Assembly: GCA_017527905.1 (NCBI GenBank)
Contig: JAFXPK010000048.1
Coordinates: 1 to 40,314 of the forward strand
Direction of reading: 5' to 3'
Source of the DNA: Paludibacteraceae bacterium
GTDB taxonomy: Bacteria; Bacteroidota; Bacteroidia; Bacteroidales; Paludibacteraceae
Length of the DNA: 40,314 bases
This document shows, one piece after another, positions 22,458-31,513 of this stretch. The translations under genes and the position numbers were made by a program. The first letter of the stretch is position 1; each line of letters starts with the position of its first letter. The notes under the pieces are model-generated. The model was not told the origin of the DNA and made no database searches. It was given only the letters and a program-made list of their open reading frames with translations.

Positions 22458-24830
22458 ATGATGAGAAACCTAATACGACTATTGACGTTTGTCTGCGCCT
22501 TATGCTGCGCATCATTGAGCTACTCTCAACTGCCGATGAGAGGCTGGCAGACATTCTTCAGTTACAGTAACGCACGTAACATCATCCAGTCCAAAGATAA
22601 GATATATGCCCTGAGCGACGGTAACCTGTTCTCAATAGACAAAGAGTACGAGAGCATCGAGACTTACACGAAACTGACGGGGCTCACAGACGGCAACATC
22701 TCCAAAATAGCCTTCTGCCAATCCCAAAACACCCTCGTCATCATCTATGACAACTGCAACATCGACCTGATGACCAGCTCCCGCATCATCAACGTGAGCG
22801 ACCTAAAAAGGACAGAGATGAGCAACAAAAAGGTGAACGGGATAGTTATCGACGGGAATTACGCCTACTTGGCCTGCGGCTTCGGCATCACAGTGTTGGA
22901 CGTGGCGAAGGCGGAAATCCTTGACACCTATATCCTCGGAGAGAAAGGTACATACATCAATGTTGAGAGCATCACCTTCCATAACGACTCCATCTACGCA
23001 CAGTCCGGAAACACTATCCGATACGCCGACAAAAATGACAAGAACCTGGCGGACTTTAACCATTGGAAAAACTTCTATATCTCTTTGAGCAATTCGCTCG
23101 GTAACGGAGGGGATTCCAGCTCCATCAACTTGGACAGCCTGAAAAGCTTAGGCGATATCCTGCCGATCTCAAGGACTTTATCCTTCGGACAATCCCTGCT
23201 ATTCTGCTCCAATGATGTCCTGCGGAAGAAAGACAGCGTCCTTACGACAATCAGACCGCTCTCCCCTTCCGCCCACGTGTCGATCAACAATAATAGGATG
23301 GTCATCTCGGAAGACGGAATCATGATTGCCTACGACAACAACCTGGAGGCTGTCGCCGAAATATCTTCCGACTCAATAAGTGAAGCATTATACGACTCAC
23401 AAAGTAACACATACTGGGCTTGCTCCCGCCAGAAGGACGGACGAACCGTCCTGCGGAAGTACGGGGAGAACGGCACGCTCATCAACCAATATATCCCGAA
23501 TGGCCCAATGTCGGACGAGATCGCTTTCATCAAATACCATGACGGGAAACTCTTCACCGGCAGTGGAGGACCATTTGACCGCTCCCTAGCCACACCAGGC
23601 ATCATACAGACTCTCAAGGAAAATAAATGGTCGATCATCACACAACAAGGCATGGACACCGCCCTACTACAGAAACAAAACTTTGTGGATGTGCTCGACG
23701 TCGCCGTTGACCCGAAGGATCCTGACCACTTCTTTGCGGCGACATGGAAAGGACTTTTTGAATTCCAAGGTGTCACGCTCGTCAATCGCTACACAAGTGC
23801 TAATAGTCCTTTGGTCGTTAATGGAAATAACACCTTGGTTGATGGCCTCAAATACGACGAGAAGGGCAACCTCTGGATGATGAATCTGCTCTCCAATATC
23901 CCGATTCACATCTTGACTCCGGAAAGAGAGTGGCTTTCACTGAATTACACTGACATACAAAACAAGGAGGGACTCAGAGATATGTTCATCGATAGCAAGG
24001 GCTACTTATGGGTGATCCTCTACAGAAAAGGCCCGGGCGTCTTTTGCGCTAACCTGAACGGCACCAACCTGAACGAACAGGATGACAAGTCCAAATTCGT
24101 CAGTACCTTCTACTATGACAAGGACAACAACGCCTTGACTCCCACCACAATCCGTTGCATTGAGGAAGACATGGACGGAGTAATCTGGGTCGGAACAGAC
24201 AGAGGACCTCTGTTGATTTCCGGCGGCGCCAAATTGTTCGAACCCGAGTTCAAGGCGGACCGCGTGAAAATCACCCGTGAAGACAATGCCAACTATGCTG
24301 ATTACTTGCTTGAAAACGAACAGATCAACGCAATTGCCATAGATGGTAGCAACAGGAAATGGATTGGTACAAACTCATCCGGCCTTTACCTTCTCTCACC
24401 GGACGGAAAGGAAACGATCCACCACTTCACGACGGAGAATAGCCCATTCACATCGAACGCCATCATGGACCTATCGATCGACAATGAGACGGGAGAACTA
24501 TTCATCGCTACTTCTTCAGGTCTTTTCCTGTACCAAAGCGACGCGACGAAAGGAACGAAATCATACAAGAACGTTTACGTTTACCCTAACCCTGTCAGGG
24601 AGACATATACCGGACCTATCACCATCATGGGGCTCCTGGAAAACTCGCAAGTGCGCATCTCCGACTCGGAGGGAAGGATCATCCACGAGGGTGAATCCAA
24701 TGGTGGAACCTATGTGTGGGACGGAAAAGATTTGAACGGAAGAAAAGTGGATACGGGCATCTACTTCATCTACGCCGCCCAAATTGACGGTAGCACCAAG
24801 ATGGTCACTAAGATCGCAATAATCAAATAA
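22458..24830 (+). CDS. porZ: PorZ-type T9SS surface protein with beta-propellers
   Basis: A 790-residue protein with a signal peptide (about 1-23, ending LSYSQ) and a start, LPMRGWQTFFSYSNARNII, characteristic of PorZ. Two beta-propeller regions follow, with the two-component-regulator propeller repeats (NLWMMNLLSN, GYLWVILYRKG, GVIWVGTDRGPL, RKWIGTNSSGLYLL). The last 85 residues are a type A T9SS C-terminal domain (VYVYPNPVRE ... KMVTKIAIIK). In Porphyromonas gingivalis PorZ is part of the attachment complex with PorU/PorV/PorQ and presents anionic LPS to cargo. The neighbours differ in function, but spacing of 7 bp (rdgB) and 4 bp (tsaE) implies one transcript. The match is on layout and opening motif; gene name confidence is good but not absolute. 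Confidence 0.85.
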   Translation: MMRNLIRLLTFVCALCCASLSYSQLPMRGWQTFFSYSNARNIIQSKDKIYALSDGNLFSIDKEYESIETYTKLTGLTDGNISKIAFCQSQNTLVIIYDNCNIDLMTSSRIINVSDLKRTEMSNKKVNGIVIDGNYAYLACGFGITVLDVAKAEILDTYILGEKGTYINVESITFHNDSIYAQSGNTIRYADKNDKNLADFNHWKNFYISLSNSLGNGGDSSSINLDSLKSLGDILPISRTLSFGQSLLFCSNDVLRKKDSVLTTIRPLSPSAHVSINNNRMVISEDGIMIAYDNNLEAVAEISSDSISEALYDSQSNTYWACSRQKDGRTVLRKYGENGTLINQYIPNGPMSDEIAFIKYHDGKLFTGSGGPFDRSLATPGIIQTLKENKWSIITQQGMDTALLQKQNFVDVLDVAVDPKDPDHFFAATWKGLFEFQGVTLVNRYTSANSPLVVNGNNTLVDGLKYDEKGNLWMMNLLSNIPIHILTPEREWLSLNYTDIQNKEGLRDMFIDSKGYLWVILYRKGPGVFCANLNGTNLNEQDDKSKFVSTFYYDKDNNALTPTTIRCIEEDMDGVIWVGTDRGPLLISGGAKLFEPEFKADRVKITREDNANYADYLLENEQINAIAIDGSNRKWIGTNSSGLYLLSPDGKETIHHFTTENSPFTSNAIMDLSIDNETGELFIATSSGLFLYQSDATKGTKSYKNVYVYPNPVRETYTGPITIMGLLENSQVRISDSEGRIIHEGESNGGTYVWDGKDLNGRKVDTGIYFIYAAQIDGSTKMVTKIAIIK

Positions 24831-24834
24831 TGTA

Positions 24835-25251
24835 ATGGTAATAAACGATTTATCTTCCATAAGGGAATCCGCCAAAGAGTTCATCGCCCAAATGGGTGAC
24901 CACCGGGTTTTCCTCTTCTACGGCTCGATGGGGGCCGGCAAAACGACCTTCATCCGCGCCATCTGCGAAGAACTTGGCGTTACAGATGTCGTGAATAGCC
25001 CTACCTTCGCCATCGTGAACGAATACACGGACGGGAAGGGCCAACCGATATACCATTTCGACTTCTACCGCATCAACAAGGTGGAGGAGGCCTACGACTT
25101 CGGCTACGAGGATTATTTCTATAGCGGCAACGTCTGCTTCGTGGAATGGCCGGAAATGATCGAGGAACTCTTGCCTGCCGATGCGGTCAGAGTCTCCATC
25201 CAAGAAATGCCGGACGGCTCAAGGAACGTCAACATCACCCAACAAGCATGA
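24835..25251 (+). CDS. tsaE: tRNA threonylcarbamoyladenosine biosynthesis ATPase TsaE
   Basis: A 138-residue P-loop ATPase required with TsaB and TsaD to make t6A37 in ANN-decoding tRNAs. Walker A is GSMGAGKTT (about residues 30-38). The switch-like VNSPTFAIVNEY and HFDFYRI blocks, and FVEWPEMIEELLP near the end, are all standard for the family. Full length, no extension. It starts 4 bp after porZ and its stop TGA overlaps the ATG of the next gene (ATGA), so the two are translationally coupled. Confidence 0.96.
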   Translation: MVINDLSSIRESAKEFIAQMGDHRVFLFYGSMGAGKTTFIRAICEELGVTDVVNSPTFAIVNEYTDGKGQPIYHFDFYRINKVEEAYDFGYEDYFYSGNVCFVEWPEMIEELLPADAVRVSIQEMPDGSRNVNITQQA

Positions 25252-26372
25252 AGATAGGTTTCGACGCCAAACGCGCTTTCTGCAACACCCGCGGATTGGG
25301 TAACTATAGCCGCGATACCATCCGGCTCCTGACCGAACAGTTCCCGGAGAACGATTATACGCTCTTCACTCCGAAGATTAAGGAGTCCATCCTCTGGAAC
25401 TATAACAAGCAATGCGCCTCAACGGTCCTGCCCCAGGGCATTCATGCGAAAAGTGTCTTTTCCTCCCTCTGGCGAACCCGAGGTATCTGCAAGGATATCA
25501 AACGCTTAGACCTGGACATCTACCACGGACTGAGCCACGAACTGCCCTACGGTATAGAAAAAACACGCACGAGGACGGTCGTCACCATGCATGACCTGAT
25601 TTTCCTGAAGAACCCGGAACTGTTTCCCCTTTTCGACCGGTATTCTTTCCGAAAGAAATATATTCACGGCTGCAAGACAGCGGACAGGGTCATCGCCATC
25701 AGCGAGGAGACAAAGCGCGACCTGATGGAATATCTGCATGAGGAGGAGTCCCGGATCGACGTGGTTTACCAAGGTTGTAACCCTGTGTTCCACCAGCCCG
25801 TGGAGGAGGCGGAGCTTGAGGCGATCCGACAAAAATATGCGCTCCCCAATGAGTTCATGCTGATCATCTGCGCCATCGAACGGAGAAAGAACCATGAACT
25901 GATCCTCAAGGCGATGCGCCACCCTCAATTGGACCTCCCGCTTGTCATCGTGGGTAGGCCTTCCGAATACAAAAACCATCTGGAGGAACTCATCCGTGAG
26001 TATGGTCTCGAGAATAGGGTGATCTTCCTGGATGCGATGCCGACGACCGCCCTGCCTGCGCTCTATAAGCTTGCCTCCGTGTTCGTCTACCCTTCCTTGT
26101 TCGAAGGGTTTGGCATACCGATCCTGGAATCCCTCACCATGGGTACGCCCGTCGTGACCAGCGAGGGGAGTTGCTTCCGTGAGACGGGTGGGGACGCCGC
26201 CAAGTATGTCGACTGCAACAACCCGGACCAGCTGTCGGAGACTCTCATCGACGTGCTCCAACATCAGGAGGTGCGTGACGGGATGATCGCCGCAGGCCTT
26301 GCGCACGCCCATAAATTCACGGACAGCGCAGTCGCCCAAAACTTAATGTCAGTCTATAAAAAAATTTCATGA
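25248..26372 (+). CDS. Glycosyltransferase family 4 (GT-B)
   Basis: A 374-residue GT-B enzyme. N-terminal domain: MKIGFDAKRAFCNTRGLGNYSRD, with the Gly-rich acceptor loop, then LDIYHGLSHELPYG and TVVTMHDLIFLKNPE. C-terminal donor domain: FMLIICAIERRKNHELILKA, VIVGRPSEYKNHLEELI, and the E-x7-E type motif in PSLFEGFGIPILESLTMGTPVVTS. These are all hallmarks of GT4 mannosyl/glucosyl-type transferases. An upstream in-frame start at 25146 exists, but the ATG at 25248 that overlaps the tsaE stop fits the family start. Cytoplasmic; sugar unknown. Confidence 0.93.
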   Translation: MKIGFDAKRAFCNTRGLGNYSRDTIRLLTEQFPENDYTLFTPKIKESILWNYNKQCASTVLPQGIHAKSVFSSLWRTRGICKDIKRLDLDIYHGLSHELPYGIEKTRTRTVVTMHDLIFLKNPELFPLFDRYSFRKKYIHGCKTADRVIAISEETKRDLMEYLHEEESRIDVVYQGCNPVFHQPVEEAELEAIRQKYALPNEFMLIICAIERRKNHELILKAMRHPQLDLPLVIVGRPSEYKNHLEELIREYGLENRVIFLDAMPTTALPALYKLASVFVYPSLFEGFGIPILESLTMGTPVVTSEGSCFRETGGDAAKYVDCNNPDQLSETLIDVLQHQEVRDGMIAAGLAHAHKFTDSAVAQNLMSVYKKIS

Positions 26373-26373
26373 T

Positions 26374-27693
26374 ATGTCGGACATCATCACCAACACCCTA
26401 CAGACAATCGGTATCAATGAGCTGAACGAAATGCAGCAAGCCTCCCTCCGCGCCAATGAGTCGGGCAGGGACGTCGTGCTCCTCTCCCCTACAGGGTCGG
26501 GCAAGACGCTGGCTTTCCTCCTTCCGTTGCTCAAGCAGATGAAGCAGGGTACCGACACGATCCAAGCCATGGTCATCGCCCCGTCGCGCGAACTGGCGCT
26601 TCAGATCGAGGAGGTCTTCCGCTCCTTCAAGAGCGACTTCCACATCACTTGCTGCTACGGCGGCCACCCATTCGAGGTGGAGAAGAACGCTTTGGCCAAC
26701 CATCCTGAACTGGTGGTCGGCACTCCAGGGCGCCTCTTGGACCATATCAACCAAAAAAGCTTCAGCCCCGAAACCATCAAATTCCTGGTGCTGGATGAAT
26801 TCGACAAGTCCCTCGAGCTAGGCTTCCAGGGCGAAATGGAGGCAGTCATCTCCCAACTGACAGGCGTGAAGAAACGCATGATGCTCTCCGCCACGAAATC
26901 GGAGGAGATTCCTCCCTTCACGAAGATACACCACCCGATGGTACTCGATTTCCTAGGCAACACGGAGACCCTCCGCTCGCTAAAGGTACATCTAGTGCAA
27001 TCCCCTATCAAAGACAAACTGGAGACCCTTTTGAAGCTGGTCTGCACCATAGGCAATCAACCTACCCTTATCTTCTGTAATTACAGGGAATCGGTGGAGC
27101 GTATCGCTAATTTTCTGAAAAAGAACAAATTGGATTGCAAGATGTTCCATGGCGGCATGGAGCAGGTGGATCGGGAGAAGTCTCTGTTCCAATTCAGGAA
27201 CGGAACCTCCTACCTGTTGGTCTCCACCGACCTAGCCTCCAGAGGATTGGACATCCCTGAGATACAGAATGTGGTGCACTACCACCTTCCCATCAACAAG
27301 GAGTCCTACACGCACCGTAACGGAAGGACGGCCAGGATGTATGCGGACGGCAACGCCTACATCATCCTCCATGGGGAGGAACATCTGCCGGATTTCCTCG
27401 AGGGGGAGGAACTGAACCCATTCGAGCTGCCGGAAGTATGTGATGCGCCTCAACCTTCCGAATGGGCCTCCATCTACATCGGCAAAGGGAAGCGCGACAA
27501 ACTCAGCAAAGGAGACATCGCCGGCTTCCTTATGAAGAAGGGCGAACTTGGGAAAGATGATTTAGGAAGGATAGAGGTGAAGGAACAATTCTCCTTCGCC
27601 ACCGTGCGACGCACAAAAATCAATGCGCTCCTGCAAAAAGTGCGTGGCGAGAAGATCAAAGGGATGAAAACCCTATTCGAGGAGGCGAAGTAG
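26374..27693 (+). CDS. DEAD-box-type RNA helicase with DEFD motif II
   Basis: A 439-residue superfamily 2 helicase. Motifs in order: I SPTGSGKT (38-45), Ia APSREL (69-74), Ib TPGR (117-120), II DEFD (141-144) instead of DEAD, III SAT (172-174), IV LIFCNYRESVERIA, V STDLASRGLDIP, VI HRNGRTARM. The Q-motif region is short (INELNEMQQASL). A C-terminal extension of about 60 residues, including a DbpA-like RNA-binding-type domain (KGKRDKLSKGDIAGFLMKKG), follows. Such a domain binds 23S rRNA in DbpA, so a ribosome-assembly role is plausible. It starts 1 bp after the glycosyltransferase stop and ends the unit. Confidence 0.93.
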   Translation: MSDIITNTLQTIGINELNEMQQASLRANESGRDVVLLSPTGSGKTLAFLLPLLKQMKQGTDTIQAMVIAPSRELALQIEEVFRSFKSDFHITCCYGGHPFEVEKNALANHPELVVGTPGRLLDHINQKSFSPETIKFLVLDEFDKSLELGFQGEMEAVISQLTGVKKRMMLSATKSEEIPPFTKIHHPMVLDFLGNTETLRSLKVHLVQSPIKDKLETLLKLVCTIGNQPTLIFCNYRESVERIANFLKKNKLDCKMFHGGMEQVDREKSLFQFRNGTSYLLVSTDLASRGLDIPEIQNVVHYHLPINKESYTHRNGRTARMYADGNAYIILHGEEHLPDFLEGEELNPFELPEVCDAPQPSEWASIYIGKGKRDKLSKGDIAGFLMKKGELGKDDLGRIEVKEQFSFATVRRTKINALLQKVRGEKIKGMKTLFEEAK

Positions 27694-27765
27694 ATACTGC
27701 TCGGCAAAACTTTTCAATAGATTGATACTGAATATATTATATAGAAATAATATAAGACCCCACCA

Positions 27766-27796
27766 TTGCGCGAAATGCCTAAAAAATATATCTTTG
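27766..27796 (+). promoter_or_regulatory. Promoter of the tandem-AAA gene
   Basis: TTG (27766-27768), 20 nt, TATCTTTG (27789-27796), 44 bases before the start codon. Just upstream is an 8-bp AT-only dyad, TATATTAT (27733-27740) and ATAATATA (27747-27754), which may be an UP-like element or a protein site. Confidence 0.65.
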
Positions 27797-27840
27797 TATT
27801 AATCATGAATAAGAATTGAATCGAACAAATAGCGAAGAAA

Positions 27841-29871
27841 ATGAGCAATACATATAAGATTTTATTTGCGATAGGTGAGGTGAAAGAGGGTCTATTCGGC
27901 AGCAAACCAGAGGTTGATAACACGCTCCTCCCCTGTTTGATTGAAGCCTGCTTCGGATCAGAATATATCACAACGGAACTAAACTCTCCCAGCATGGTCT
28001 CCTGTTCGGTCACAACGGGTAAATCCCTCTCGGAGACAGCGGAAATCGTCACCAAGAAGTTATCCCAAGCATACCCCAAGATCTCCCTAATCCGCTTCTA
28101 CGAGAAGGATGAGGATATCCAATACAAATTAGGAGAGAGTTCCACCATCAACTTCATCCTATCCCCCGCCGAAGAGAATGTGGCACAAGCGAAGAAACCT
28201 GAATCAGTGGAAGAGATCGACCAGGAAGAAGCTGAGGAAATCATCGACGATATCAACCAACTCATCGGTTGGGACTCATTCAAGGAGTTCGCGAACGAGT
28301 CGCTGGCACTCGCCACCCAAATGCACAAACGAAGCACCATCGACAGCTTCAAATCGCTGAATTACCTCTTCTCCATCAACGACGGATGCGGACTCACCAA
28401 AGGCATCAACCTATTGACGCTATTGTGCGTCTACCTAGGCATATTCGACAAGAAATATTACTTCGAGTTCACGCTGTCCGACGAGACAAAAGGAGAAAAG
28501 ATCAATATCAAGGACCTATTGGATATCCTCTACAACAAAGAAAACTACGGGAAGCTCGTCTGTCTGGACATCAGCGAATACATGGAAAAGAACAAACAGA
28601 CAGACCTGAAGGAACTGCTGCTGGAGATATCCCACGTCGCGAACCTGTTCAACTTCGTATTCCGGGTACCTTATATCGAACCGCAGGAACTCAAAAGGGT
28701 GGAAGGCATCCTGTCCGACATCCTATTCATCAAGACGTTCACGATTCCTCCATATACGGACGAGGAGATTAGGCGCTACGTGGAACGCGCACTAAACAGT
28801 AACGACTTCACGATGGACGAATCCGCATGGGATATCTTCTCCGCAAGGATCAGGGAGGAGAAGAGCGACGGACGGTTCTACGGACTACGCACCGTCCAAA
28901 AGGTCGTCGACGAAACCATACTCCTCAAACACAGATCGGATATCCAAGGGAAGGAAACGCCACAAGACGACATCATCCGCCCAGAGGATATAAAAGCGCT
29001 CTCCGCCACCTACGGCACCGCCGAAAAGGACGCTTTCGACGAACTGAACGAAATGATTGGCATGGAGGAGATCTCCAAGCGTATCAAGGAAATCGTGGCG
29101 CAAGTGGAGATTTCCGCCCAAAACGAGAAGCTCGAACGGCCATGCATGCACATGCGATTCGTGGGTGCGCCCGGCACAGGAAAAACAACGGTGGCACGTA
29201 TCATCGGAAGGATATTCGCGGAACACAACCTGCTCAGCAATGGCTATTTCTTCGAATATAGCGCTAGGGATCTCTGCGGCGAATACATCGGACAGACCGC
29301 ACCCAAGGCGGCCGCCATCTGCCGCGACGCATACGGGTCCGTCCTTTTCATCGATGAGGCGTATGACCTCTACCGGGGAGGCGTGGGCTCCGAAAACGAT
29401 TACGGAAGAGAGGCCCTCACCACCCTCATCTCCGAGATGGAGAACCATCGCGACAACCTCGTCGTCATCATGGCAGGCTATCGGAACGAAATGGATAAAC
29501 TCATGCAAGGGAATACAGGCCTACGAAGCCGAATGCCTTATGTGATTGAATTCCCATCCTATACACAACAACAACTCTCCCAAATCTTCATGCTGATGGC
29601 GGAGAAGCATTTCAACTGCCAAAAAGATCTAAAACCAGCGGTCGAAGCATACTTCAACAACATCCCGTCAAGCTACATCAACTCGGAAGAATTCGCCAAC
29701 GCCAGATTCGTCCGCAACCTTTTCGAACGTACCTGGTCTAAGGCCGCGATGAGGGTGCAACTGAACGGACTGAAGGAGATCTCCCTTGGCAAAGAAGACT
29801 TCCTCGCCGCTAGTGCGGAGAAGGAGTTCAACGAAAAATTGACTGGAGGACGAAACAGGGTCGGCTTCTGA
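27841..29871 (+). CDS. Tandem-AAA ATPase, CbxX/SpoVK-like C-terminal domain
   Basis: A 676-residue protein. The N-terminal about 110 residues are a separate domain of unknown type, followed by an acidic helix (EEIDQEEAEEIIDD). A first AAA-like domain (about 145-380) has lost its P-loop: the position reads SINDGCGLTKGIN; a Walker-B-like LVCLDISE survives. The second AAA domain (about 400-650) is intact and of CbxX/CfqX/EccA type: Walker A GAPGTGKT (442-449), pore-like YSARDLCGEYIGQTA, Walker B VLFIDEA (501-507), ending GLRSRMPYVIEFP with an arginine finger. It should form a ring-shaped ATPase with one dead and one live ring. Substrate unknown. It has its own promoter and no obvious partner. 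Confidence 0.85.
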   Translation: MSNTYKILFAIGEVKEGLFGSKPEVDNTLLPCLIEACFGSEYITTELNSPSMVSCSVTTGKSLSETAEIVTKKLSQAYPKISLIRFYEKDEDIQYKLGESSTINFILSPAEENVAQAKKPESVEEIDQEEAEEIIDDINQLIGWDSFKEFANESLALATQMHKRSTIDSFKSLNYLFSINDGCGLTKGINLLTLLCVYLGIFDKKYYFEFTLSDETKGEKINIKDLLDILYNKENYGKLVCLDISEYMEKNKQTDLKELLLEISHVANLFNFVFRVPYIEPQELKRVEGILSDILFIKTFTIPPYTDEEIRRYVERALNSNDFTMDESAWDIFSARIREEKSDGRFYGLRTVQKVVDETILLKHRSDIQGKETPQDDIIRPEDIKALSATYGTAEKDAFDELNEMIGMEEISKRIKEIVAQVEISAQNEKLERPCMHMRFVGAPGTGKTTVARIIGRIFAEHNLLSNGYFFEYSARDLCGEYIGQTAPKAAAICRDAYGSVLFIDEAYDLYRGGVGSENDYGREALTTLISEMENHRDNLVVIMAGYRNEMDKLMQGNTGLRSRMPYVIEFPSYTQQQLSQIFMLMAEKHFNCQKDLKPAVEAYFNNIPSSYINSEEFANARFVRNLFERTWSKAAMRVQLNGLKEISLGKEDFLAASAEKEFNEKLTGGRNRVGF

Positions 29872-29941
29872 TTCTTTAATCGAAAGCCTTTTATTATCTG
29901 ATAAATAGGACTTGCGCATGGGTTTTGTGAAAAAACATTCA

Positions 29942-29949
29942 TATCTTTG
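29942..29949 (+). promoter_or_regulatory. -7 box of superoxide dismutase gene
   Basis: TATCTTTG, matching TAnnTTTG, 58 bases before the sod start. Upstream TTTG at 29924-29927 is only 14 nt away, so the -33 element is unclear. Confidence 0.5.
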
Positions 29950-30007
29950 CCTTGAGGCAAGGGACCTATCTCCTCTCCTCAATATATTCATTTAAAAATA
30001 AATAGAT

Positions 30008-30604
30008 ATGGCAACTCAGAATTTTGAATTGATGATGCTCCCTTACGCTCCTAATGCGTTGGAACCTGTTATCAGCCAGCAGACCATCTCCTTCCACCAT
30101 GGAAAACACTTGCAGGCGTACGTGAATAACCTCAATGCGGCTTTGCCCGGATCAGGCTTCGAGGAAACACCGCTCGTGGAGATTGTCAAGAAATCGGAGG
30201 GTGGTATCTTCAACAATGCGGGGCAAATACTGAACCATGAACTCTACTTCGGACAGTTCCGCCCAGCTAAGGAGGACAACCAGCCTACGGGAAATATCGC
30301 CAGTGCGATCATCAGGGACTTCGGGTCGTTCGATGCCTTCAAGGCGGAGTTCCAGAAGAAGGGTGCTACCTTGTTCGGCTCCGGCTGGGTGTGGCTCTCA
30401 GCAGATGCCAACGGGAAGCTCGTCATCACCCAAGAGGCGAACGCCGCCAACCCTGTACAGAAAGGCCTCAACCCTCTACTGACGTTCGACGTATGGGAAC
30501 ACGCCTACTACCTCGACTACCAAAACCGCCGTCCTGACCATCTTGCCGCACTTTGGTCAATCATCGATTGGCAGGTCGTGGAACAACGTTATAATGCAAA
30601 ATGA
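30008..30604 (+). CDS. sodB: Superoxide dismutase [Fe/Mn]
   Basis: A 198-residue cytoplasmic enzyme converting superoxide to oxygen and hydrogen peroxide. The four metal ligands are in place: His30 (SFHHGKH), His77 (ILNHELYF), Asp161 and His165 (TFDVWEHAYYLDY). The stretch FNNAGQILNHELYF is like the cambialistic (Fe or Mn) enzyme of Porphyromonas gingivalis rather than a strict Fe or Mn form, so metal preference is left open. No signal peptide. Monocistronic: a -7 box upstream and a terminator-like hairpin downstream. Confidence 0.96.
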   Translation: MATQNFELMMLPYAPNALEPVISQQTISFHHGKHLQAYVNNLNAALPGSGFEETPLVEIVKKSEGGIFNNAGQILNHELYFGQFRPAKEDNQPTGNIASAIIRDFGSFDAFKAEFQKKGATLFGSGWVWLSADANGKLVITQEANAANPVQKGLNPLLTFDVWEHAYYLDYQNRRPDHLAALWSIIDWQVVEQRYNAK

Positions 30605-30660
30605 TTTGCCGATAAGATCAGTGCGACAGACTGATTGTTAGATATATACGCAATAGGTTT

Positions 30661-30688
30661 GAGTGGGTGGTCATTCCACTACCCACTC
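30661..30688 (+). terminator. Probable terminator of superoxide dismutase gene
   Basis: GAGTGGGT (30661-30668) pairs with ACCCACTC (30681-30688), with an inner G-T and G-C extension and a short loop, followed by TCTCTTTCCCCTTT. The tail is T/C-mixed, so efficiency is uncertain. Confidence 0.6.
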
Positions 30689-30750
30689 TCTCTTTCCCCT
30701 TTGAATGCGAATCTTATGCACACCAACAAACAATCAAAAACACTTCACAT

Positions 30751-31488
30751 ATGGCAAAAGGGAAATCATTGTGTAAGCTCCTCAAAAAGATCCGGGTGCA
30801 GATCGCGGAAGCCAATGGCATCGATTACGCACCTAGGAAGTGTACGTTCGAGGGAGATTGCAAGGGCACATGTCCAGCATGCGAGCGGGAACTGGGATAT
30901 CTCGAATCGCAGTTGAGTTTGAAGCGGAATATGGGCGTTCCCATCAAGATCATAGGTTTGTCGGTCGCTTTGGCGTCGGGGGTGGCTTGCACTTCATACC
31001 CGCCGAAGGCCTGCCCGTCGGATTCGGTGGATTATGTTGATGTTAATGGCGATATGGAACCTGATTCTGCTGATAATCAAATATATAGTAAAGAATCTCC
31101 GGACTCGTTTCCTTCAAGCCAATACAACGGAGATGAGGAAGAAGACATGGAAGGTGATATTATTATTAAAAAACCGGATAAGGAAGCTCAGTTTCCGGGA
31201 GGCAATGAATTCTTAAAATCTTTCCTTAAAAAGAACGTATATTATCCACAGGAAGCAATAGAAAAGGGGATCGAAGGTAGGGTTGTTGTTTCATTTGTGG
31301 TGGATAAACATGGCCACATTTCGAATGTGGAGGTTGTCCAATCTGCTGATCCGCTGTTGGATGTGGAGGCGGTGAGGGTGGTCCAATCAATGCCTGATTG
31401 GATTCCGGCGGAAATGGATGGGAAGGCGGTTCGGTCTATCTTCAGGTTGCCGGTTAGATTTAAATTATCGAATGAATCTGAAAATTAA
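30751..31488 (+). CDS. TonB family energy transducer with N-terminal Cys-rich region
   Basis: A 245-residue protein in four parts. Residues 1-55 are cytoplasmic and Cys-rich (Cys at KSLCK, RKCTF, GDCKGTCPACERE); the GTCPACE arrangement looks like a zinc ribbon and recurs in Bacteroidales TonB proteins. Next a membrane or anchor segment (IKIIGLSVALASGVAC), then an acidic periplasmic linker (DGDEEEDME), then a TonB C-terminal domain from about residue 148 (EAQFPGGNEFLKSFLKKNVYYP ... VRFKL) that contacts outer-membrane receptors. ATG 30751 is used; an earlier in-frame ATG at 30667 would lie inside the terminator hairpin. A shortened duplicate follows 25 bp downstream. Confidence 0.85.
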   Translation: MAKGKSLCKLLKKIRVQIAEANGIDYAPRKCTFEGDCKGTCPACERELGYLESQLSLKRNMGVPIKIIGLSVALASGVACTSYPPKACPSDSVDYVDVNGDMEPDSADNQIYSKESPDSFPSSQYNGDEEEDMEGDIIIKKPDKEAQFPGGNEFLKSFLKKNVYYPQEAIEKGIEGRVVVSFVVDKHGHISNVEVVQSADPLLDVEAVRVVQSMPDWIPAEMDGKAVRSIFRLPVRFKLSNESEN

Positions 31489-31513
31489 GGTCTAGATATT
31501 TGTACGTGACAAG

